Shown: piece after piece, positions 57,639 through 64,000 of the stretch
Layout of the letters: the number at the start of each line of letters is the position of its first letter
Numbering within the stretch: position 1 is the stretch's first letter
NCBI RefSeq assembly: GCF_008831285.2
Contig: NC_045149.1
Coordinates: forward strand, 1,118,001-1,182,000
Direction: 5' to 3'
From: Nymphaea colorata
Taxonomy: Eukaryota; Streptophyta; Magnoliopsida; Nymphaeales; Nymphaeaceae
Length of the DNA stretch: 64,000 bases
Program-made: the position numbers and the translations under genes
Notes under the pieces: model-generated
The model's input: the letters and a program-made list of their open reading frames with translations, nothing else
Database searches by the model: none
What the model was told of the DNA's origin: nothing

Positions 57639-60600
57639 GGGCTGGAAGCATGTAATATCGAGTTTGTTAGGCACTCCCCCGGTTGCGACTAGAAAGCGCG
57701 AACCAAAGACGAGTCCTAGTTCCCAAGGTCTCCTTGAGGCTGTTCTAAAACCGAAAATTCCTAAGCAAAATTAATTACAAAAGCCTACCTGGCCGGACAG
57801 GACCCCGGCGCAAAATCCCAAGGAATGGAATTACAAGTGCGGATACCCCTTCCCAATCCCTGCCGACGGTAAACCTACTACAAGCTAGCTAGAATAGGGT
57901 GCGAGGCCGTACAAGCACAATCAATACAATTAATCTCTCGCAACTCACTCCACAAACCATACACAAACCATAACTAATGCTCAAACCATGCCCAGTTCCC
58001 ACATAGGACGGCTATGCCCGTAGCGGTCGTGTCTTCGGCCAAGGCCTCCGAGGTACCACAAGACGGACAGGGGGACAGAGCCCGGGGTAAAACAACAATG
58101 AATCAAACTAACAAGTCCCAAAACAAAAGCAAAACTCCCGCCCGAATCTACAAGGGGGATAAAGAGAACGATACCGGCCAAGGCGAATCCTTGGCTGCGT
58201 CGGCTTAGATCCAAGGAGAATACCGAGCCTTGGATATTGCAGCTACGGTCCCTAGAAATCCACTTGAGGCGAGCCTCCGTGGAGCGGGCTACACGGGCGA
58301 GGTGACCGGCGTCAAGCGCTCGGCCAGGGACGTCGCGGGTCGCCGATAACGGGCCGGTGCCGACGGAGCGACGAGGGGGGCGCGTGCCGGGAGTCGGCAG
58401 CGCCTACCTTCCTTTCTTCGGGTGTGGCTCGGCCACGGACGCCGGAGGAGAACCTACGGGACGGAGGTGGACCACGGGGGTGGCCGATGGAGCAGCAACA
58501 CCTAGTCCTATACTAAGGCTTGGCTGGGCTCGGATGCGGCTGGGCTCTAAGGTGGGTCGGTCTGGTCAGAAGAGGTTAAGGCTGGGGAAGGCCAGGGAGC
58601 AATGAGGCTTAGGGGGAGATTCAGGTTCCTAGCTAGTAGGGAGGTTGAATGCAGGATAGCTTGGGCGAGCCTATGCTCGGGCAGCTTGGTCACGGATGAC
58701 CTAGTGGCGGTAGGGCGGCTAGAGGGTTGGCTAACTAGTGGACCGAGTGATGGGTCCGGGTGCAGCAGGTTGGAGGGTGCCCTCGAGATAAGCTCGAGGA
58801 TTCCGAAGCTAGGTTGAGCGGGTGAAGTCGGCGGTGAAGGTTGACTAAGTTGACTAAGTCCGATAGGCAACAAGGGTTCGGGTCAAGGTTCGGTAGAAGG
58901 TTTCCTAGGGCTGGCGACGCGTGAGGCTTCCTATTTCGATGGGGTTGGGCTTGGCGGGTCTAGCCAAGGTGGATGCGCCGATTCTTGCCACGTGGCAAGA
59001 TCTAAGGCCCGGAGAAGCTCGCTAGGGGAAAGGCTAGCGAGAAAGGGAAAAGGCGATCTCCTTTCCTAGAAAGTAGGAGGGAAATCGAAAGATGATTGCC
59101 AAGGTATCTCGGCAAGGGGTAGGTGGCACTCGAGGGATCTCGAGATTCTCTCTCTCATTGGATGGAGGACACGTGGAATGCAGGGACGGTCAGGATGGGC
59201 TGCGGATAAGGGTTTGACTCAAGAGGGAAGGGGCTGGCGAGAAGTTAGGAAAGGGAGAGAGCTGCGAGGAAGGTTTCCTAAATTGCAGCTAGGGGTTCAC
59301 GCGGTTTGGTGAGGTGGCCGCCGCGTGGACAGGGCGAGGGATCAAGCGGGACCAGGTGGACAGATGGCAGGCACGTGGGAGGCTGAGATGGCACCCGGCA
59401 TAAGGGGATTTGGACAAGTGGCGCGATGGAGGGCTGAGGCATTTAGGGTTGACCTAGAGAATAATCTACCAAAAAGGAAAGCGGCGGATTGAGAGTGCGA
59501 GCTAAGGGCTCGCGATCCTAGAGAGATCTTCGGAGGGGACGCGGTTGGCAGGGAGGGACACGTGGAGGACAACGAGGAGAGGACTGGACACGAGCTGGTG
59601 GATGGCTGACACGTGGAGAATTGAACGGCGGGGATTGACGATCGGAGAGACTTACCCGGAATAGACCGGCGGCCAAGGAAGAAGAGTTCTCGCGCGCCGA
59701 CGGCTAGGGTTTGGCTCCTTGTCCAAATGACCGCAGTGCCCTTCTCGAAACTGCTTGGGACTTTGAAGGAAGGAGGGCAGAACAGTCCTTTGCTGCCGGA
59801 AATTGCAGCGGCGACCGACGCCGACCAGATTTCTGGCCGGTGTGGATATTGGTGTCGAGTGGACCAAATTCGCCCAAATTTGACTATCTTGCTCGTCTTG
59901 CTGAGGCGATTCCAATGAAGCTAGTTTTAGACCCAAATCACGAACTTAAGCCGAACTTTCGTGTCCGATTTAGCTGCTGGATTTCTCGCCACTTTCTGAT
60001 TGGAACCGACGAAAAGACTTGATGTTTCTGGCCTTGCAATCCTTCGTGATCCTTGCAAGTGGCTTGGGTTGGTTCCTACGGATAGGGAACCGATTCCAAG
60101 CGGGGAAGAAGATGCACCAAGGGAGGGGCACCGTTAAATCTCAGATCTATCACTCGGGGACGCCGAGCAAGGGACCTAGATTGCGGGTGAGGCTTCGGAA
60201 GTAGCAAATCCTAAGCCAAAAGGAATAGTTCTTCGATCCGAGTACTAACCTCTAATTGCCGTCGTGTTGAAGCCGTGGCTCGACTTCAATCTTCCCAAGT
60301 TCCGAACGCAGCCTCACAACTCCTTCGTGTTCAAGGAGAAGGCACCGGGCTCGGATATTCAATCTTCAAAAGGGGGATGCCGTGGACAAGGAGGGATCAC
60401 CGCCGGTGTGGAGATCCGCCTGGTTTTTCTTCCTTGATTGCCTTCGTCTTCAAGATCGCCAGACGTCAAGGGGATTCAATGGTGACACACACTCAACTCG
60501 GGTAGAGAGAGGGGGTCGACGAGATGGAGTCCTCGTGAGAGGAGAGAGAGTGTCAACTCGAGAATGAGCTAAAATTTCATTTCTTAGATGCGTTTGTAGA

Positions 60601-63600
60601 AGATCCAAAATTGTATATACAACCCTACTTGGACCCGGTTCATATACGAACGGATCCGCTACCCAAAATCCAAATGTTCAATGCGCAAGGCACAACCCGC
60701 CTTGCTTAGGTCTTGACTTCAAATCTCAAAAGCGTCAAGCAATTACGAATAATCAAAATCGACTAAGTACTATAAAAAGCCCTTGAGCCTTGCGAGCCCA
60801 AGGTGGGGACCTCGTGAGGGTAGCCGCCCTCACTTCGGATTTGGTGTAAGGGCTCGGTCTGGATGACCGAGCCATTTGCTCAAGACCTTTGGTCTTAGAG
60901 AGCCTCACGGGTTTGGCAAGTTCGGGCTTGTGATAGGTGCTTCTAGCCTACGCTCGGTGAGCCCTACAACCGGTTCAGCTTTACCTTGAGGTTCATCCCG
61001 TTTGAGCACCGCTGTGGACCTGGCTGCTCCTCCCGCTCCACCCACTGCAACCGGATCTGGTGCTGTATTAGCCTCCTTGGAAGTTTCCTCGGCTAAGTGC
61101 TGCAAAGACCGAGCCCATAAATCTGACGCGCTTCTTCTCTTGTTACTTGGCTCGGGCCGCTCGGCCTCGCCTGGGTCGGGACCATCTGGTAGGTCCGTAA
61201 CAGAGTTCATGTTGATCAATGCCAAGGGAGGTGTTAGGTCTGGTCCTGATAGGACCCCACTCTAGCTGCCCAAACTCTTGCGCCAAAGGATGGGTCCTTG
61301 CTAGGAAGGACTTGGTGAGATGGCTCGTGATACCTTGTCTCTTAGCAACTATACAAAAGTTGTCATGCCAGACAGCAACCCCGACTAAACTTCACCCTGG
61401 GATGAGGTACAAAAATGGGGTTTTCCGTCCCTCAATACTCCACTAATTACAAAATACAATTTCAAGATGCCATACACATGCGTTTGATACAATATTCTGC
61501 TCAGCCTCACTCAACAAACCATATGCATGTCATTCATCCAAGCACATCATGCAAACCATGCATACAATCCTTAATGTTCAAACCACACCCTTCTTGGGAT
61601 GGCTGGACAAGGGTATGAGCTGGCACTAAACCTCCGACTCTAGAAGTCCTCGGTGAGTTTATCAGGCTCCTTGGTCGTAGCCTCAAACCAACTAAACACC
61701 GTGTCTATAGGGTGTTAAGAAGTCCTCACTAGTCGGGGCCTCACCCGACGACTCCTCGAAGCAGGTCTCATCCGAGTAGAGGTGGAATCGGCCCACGCAA
61801 GCCTCAGCTAGACAGCTATCCTTTTGGTCATGACTCAACTGCTTCCAGCAGCTGGTTTGCATCTCATGGTCAGCACACCTTGCTAACTGCTACCATCGAG
61901 GAAACCAGCTACCATGACGCTCGCTCAGCATCAATAGTTGCACCCAAGACCACCTCTGCGACTTCGAACTGGACGGCTCCCAAACTCTACTCAAACTTCA
62001 ACCAGTTGATCATGCACAATGTTCATCAAACATGGATCAACAACATTTCAATTCAACACAGTAATTATCAACAGAAGCTTAAGGATTGAACGTGTCACAA
62101 GAATATCAAATAATCCCAAATTTGCACCAAAATTTGGGGAACAGTCACCAGATTATCGCCGACGTTATCAAACAGCTTCCTGCATCACCTGCGGTGGAAG
62201 ATTCGTGAAATCTCACTCGACACTACTCTATTGGTTCTACAAACCTCCATATAGAATCAGAAGGCAATTGCGATTCAGATGGAATCTAGCTTCACTCGAG
62301 CTTCGCCAAAATTCAGATTGCAGACGAAGAACTTTCGTAGTGGAATTGTTGCACACTCGCTGCCTCTTGTCACAGTCGAACTCCATCAACAGTAGAGAGT
62401 ACAGAGATGAAAACAATGATGAAACTCATCCACAGAGATTACAAGCCATCAAGAATGTTAGAATGAATCACAAGAATATCGAGGATTCCCAAATATATGA
62501 TAGAATTGGGGAAGGAGTTGAGAAATTCCTCGCTAGTTAGTTGCAGACCTTCTTGAGGCATCGGTGGAAGATGCCTGTATGAATTCATCCTCAAGTTATC
62601 ACGAACTGAGTTGGATTTGCTTGCTTGAAGTCTGTAGTCGTCACGGATGAGGATTGATACCATCGCCACCTTGATTATCGCTAGAATTCTGAATGAATTG
62701 GGAAGTCAGTCGCTACCGCTCGAGTGGTGCCTTCTGTGGGTCCCTATTTCCAATGGAATTCTCGACAGAATTCCCAATCACCAGGAACTTCCAAGATTAA
62801 TTTGATTCATTGCAATTATCAATTAAAACACGAGAAATATGAGAATGCTTCACTGGGATGTGATTTGATCCCAATTCCAAGTAGAAATCGGGATTGTGGT
62901 CGCCCTGAATAGTAGAATATCACCGGTGAACTCCCTAATCTCCGGTGCAATCTCTTGTTCAATAAAATCGACTAAATTTAACTCAAATCGGGTTCCAAGG
63001 ACTCAAACATGTTCCATAGGGAAAAGCTATACTGTTGGATCGAAGACGGTCGCCTGCATCACCTTTGGTAGCTGGAAATTCAAGAACTCAACTGAGTTTG
63101 TCTTGCGTCAGATCATGGTGAATTCCAGAGCCAAAGTTCAGGAATTCTAAGCTCAATTTTGCAAGTCACTGTTCTATTTAGATTGAAAGTATTGTTCCTT
63201 GTGACTGAATTAAGTGAATCCGAGATTAATTCGAAAATGATCGAGCATCGGAAGTAGACAGAAACACTAATTTACGTTTGTGATTGTCCGATACCCGTTC
63301 GCTTAGTTCCATATCTCAGATTCTCACCCAAAAGTTGATCTAGATGTTGGAAACTTCAACCAGAGCAAGAATAACATGCCTAAATCAAGATCAATAAGAA
63401 AGAATGTCAATCGGAAGGCATGATCACCGCTAAATGCTCTGGAAGTGATCATCGAGCATGCGCTTTATCGCTGGAATCGATCTCTGCCTCTAATATACGG
63501 ATTTCAAGACAGATTGCATAATAGACCAGAATTTGCTCAAAGTCGAGGGGGGCGTCAGAGTCGTGCAACAGAATCCAGTGCCTGCTACAACGTTCTTCTA

Positions 63601-64000
63601 TGGACGTCAGACCGTGTGATCATTCTGGTTTTATGTCGAATCTTTCATCAGTGTGGAATGTTTTACAGTCAATGTCAGGTGGTCTTTGTTGTGGAAATCA
63701 CTCGCATCCCACCGAGGAAAGGGGCTCTCCTGTCAATTCTATTATAAAAGCATACGTCGACTTACAAGATCACAGCTTATATACTCGTTGGAATAGAATC
63801 GAGCATGGCTCATAGAGTCAGCTTAGCGAATACAAAAATTCAAGAAAACAAGAACCGGTTTAATGTTTGCAATTTTTAGAAGAAATGAAAATTGGATTGA
63901 CACGAGTCTTGGCTTAATTGGAGTTGACCTACACGCACCTAGGTTGATCCTAGGCTATTGGACTCGGTCTGGACTAAACTCACGTGCTGAAATCTATGTT
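57639..64000. other. Copy B of the GC-rich block
   Basis: Repeats 36780-43144 nearly base for base, including the palindrome at 58984-58999. Scattered one-base differences in both directions occur after 62.4 kb; they change small frames such as that ending at 62540. Confidence 0.6.

Larger units (their letters stand above)
48985..64000 (+). repeat. Large direct duplication, copy B (likely assembly artefact)
   Basis: Matches 28027-43144 in order and orientation and is cut by the window's end. Differences are nearly all single-base indels: about 68 bases lost in the first 0.98 kb, 18 in the next 1.2 kb, about 5 in the following 1.3 kb and very few to 62 kb. Small indels in both directions reappear after about 62.4 kb. 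This pattern fits a low-coverage contig end and not evolutionary divergence. Its contents are those of copy A. Confidence 0.93.

Noticed and set aside
48985-64000. True recent segmental duplication
   Set aside because: The fold-back at 48984, the 100-N gap and the deletion gradient are better explained by assembly; kept open pending read depth.
1-64000. tRNA, rRNA, organelle inserts or endogenous viral sequence
   Set aside because: I looked for typical signatures (tRNA-like cloverleaf arms, rRNA conserved words, organelle genes, pararetroviral motifs) and saw none that I could support by eye.

Overview
This window is nuclear DNA from a flowering plant, from a repeat-rich, gene-poor region of a draft long-read assembly. 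The evidence is plant-specific protein families (an XTNX/TNP-type TIR-NB protein, fragments of HISN4 and COG5), a PIF/Harbinger transposon with plant-style introns, plant LINE remnants, and GT-AG exon borders. I cannot name the species. I see no rRNA, tRNA, CRISPR array or bacterial-type operon.

Layout. 1-1604 (minus) holds the 5' part of the only clearly intact host gene, an XTNX (TIR-NB-ARC-TPR) protein that runs off the left edge just after its P-loop. About 450 bp upstream of its start lies a decayed, intronless fragment of HISN4 (2.05-2.35 kb), followed by a GAGCTCGA-rich repeat and mostly featureless DNA with one exon-like piece (4.22-4.38 kb). 7.15-10.7 kb is a decayed PIF/Harbinger element with a Myb/trihelix-like ORF1 and a DDE transposase ORF2. 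10.7-11.9 kb carries COG5 exon remnants. 12.2-23.2 kb is a nest: a 70-bp minisatellite, two copies of a 1.5-kb LTR-like repeat, a dead LINE between them (15.8-19.4 kb), and a 2.2-kb TIR element (20.76-22.98 kb) with a TAA target-site duplication inside the second repeat copy. 23.2-28 kb is GC-rich degenerate repeats, tandem repeats and exon-like remnants.

28.0-43.1 kb is a block of mobile DNA: a second, 4.1-kb member of the TIR family (31.35-35.49 kb) containing a LINE reverse-transcriptase fragment, then a GC-rich block with no recognisable coding capacity. 43.1-47.9 kb shows nothing I can name apart from a primer-binding-site-like motif just before a 100-N gap (47900-47999).

The most important structural observation is that everything after the gap repeats what came before. 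48000-48984 is an inverted copy of about 27962-29013, and 48985-64000 is a direct copy of about 28027-43144. The copy is rich in one-base deletions next to the gap and nearly identical further in. This looks like an unmerged, fold-back contig end (false duplication) and not like biology. Features listed after 48 kb should therefore be counted once.

I found no new multi-gene system. The most interesting biology is the XTNX gene and its HISN4 neighbour, and the small Harbinger-like family with shared ends, subterminal repeats and a captured LINE piece.
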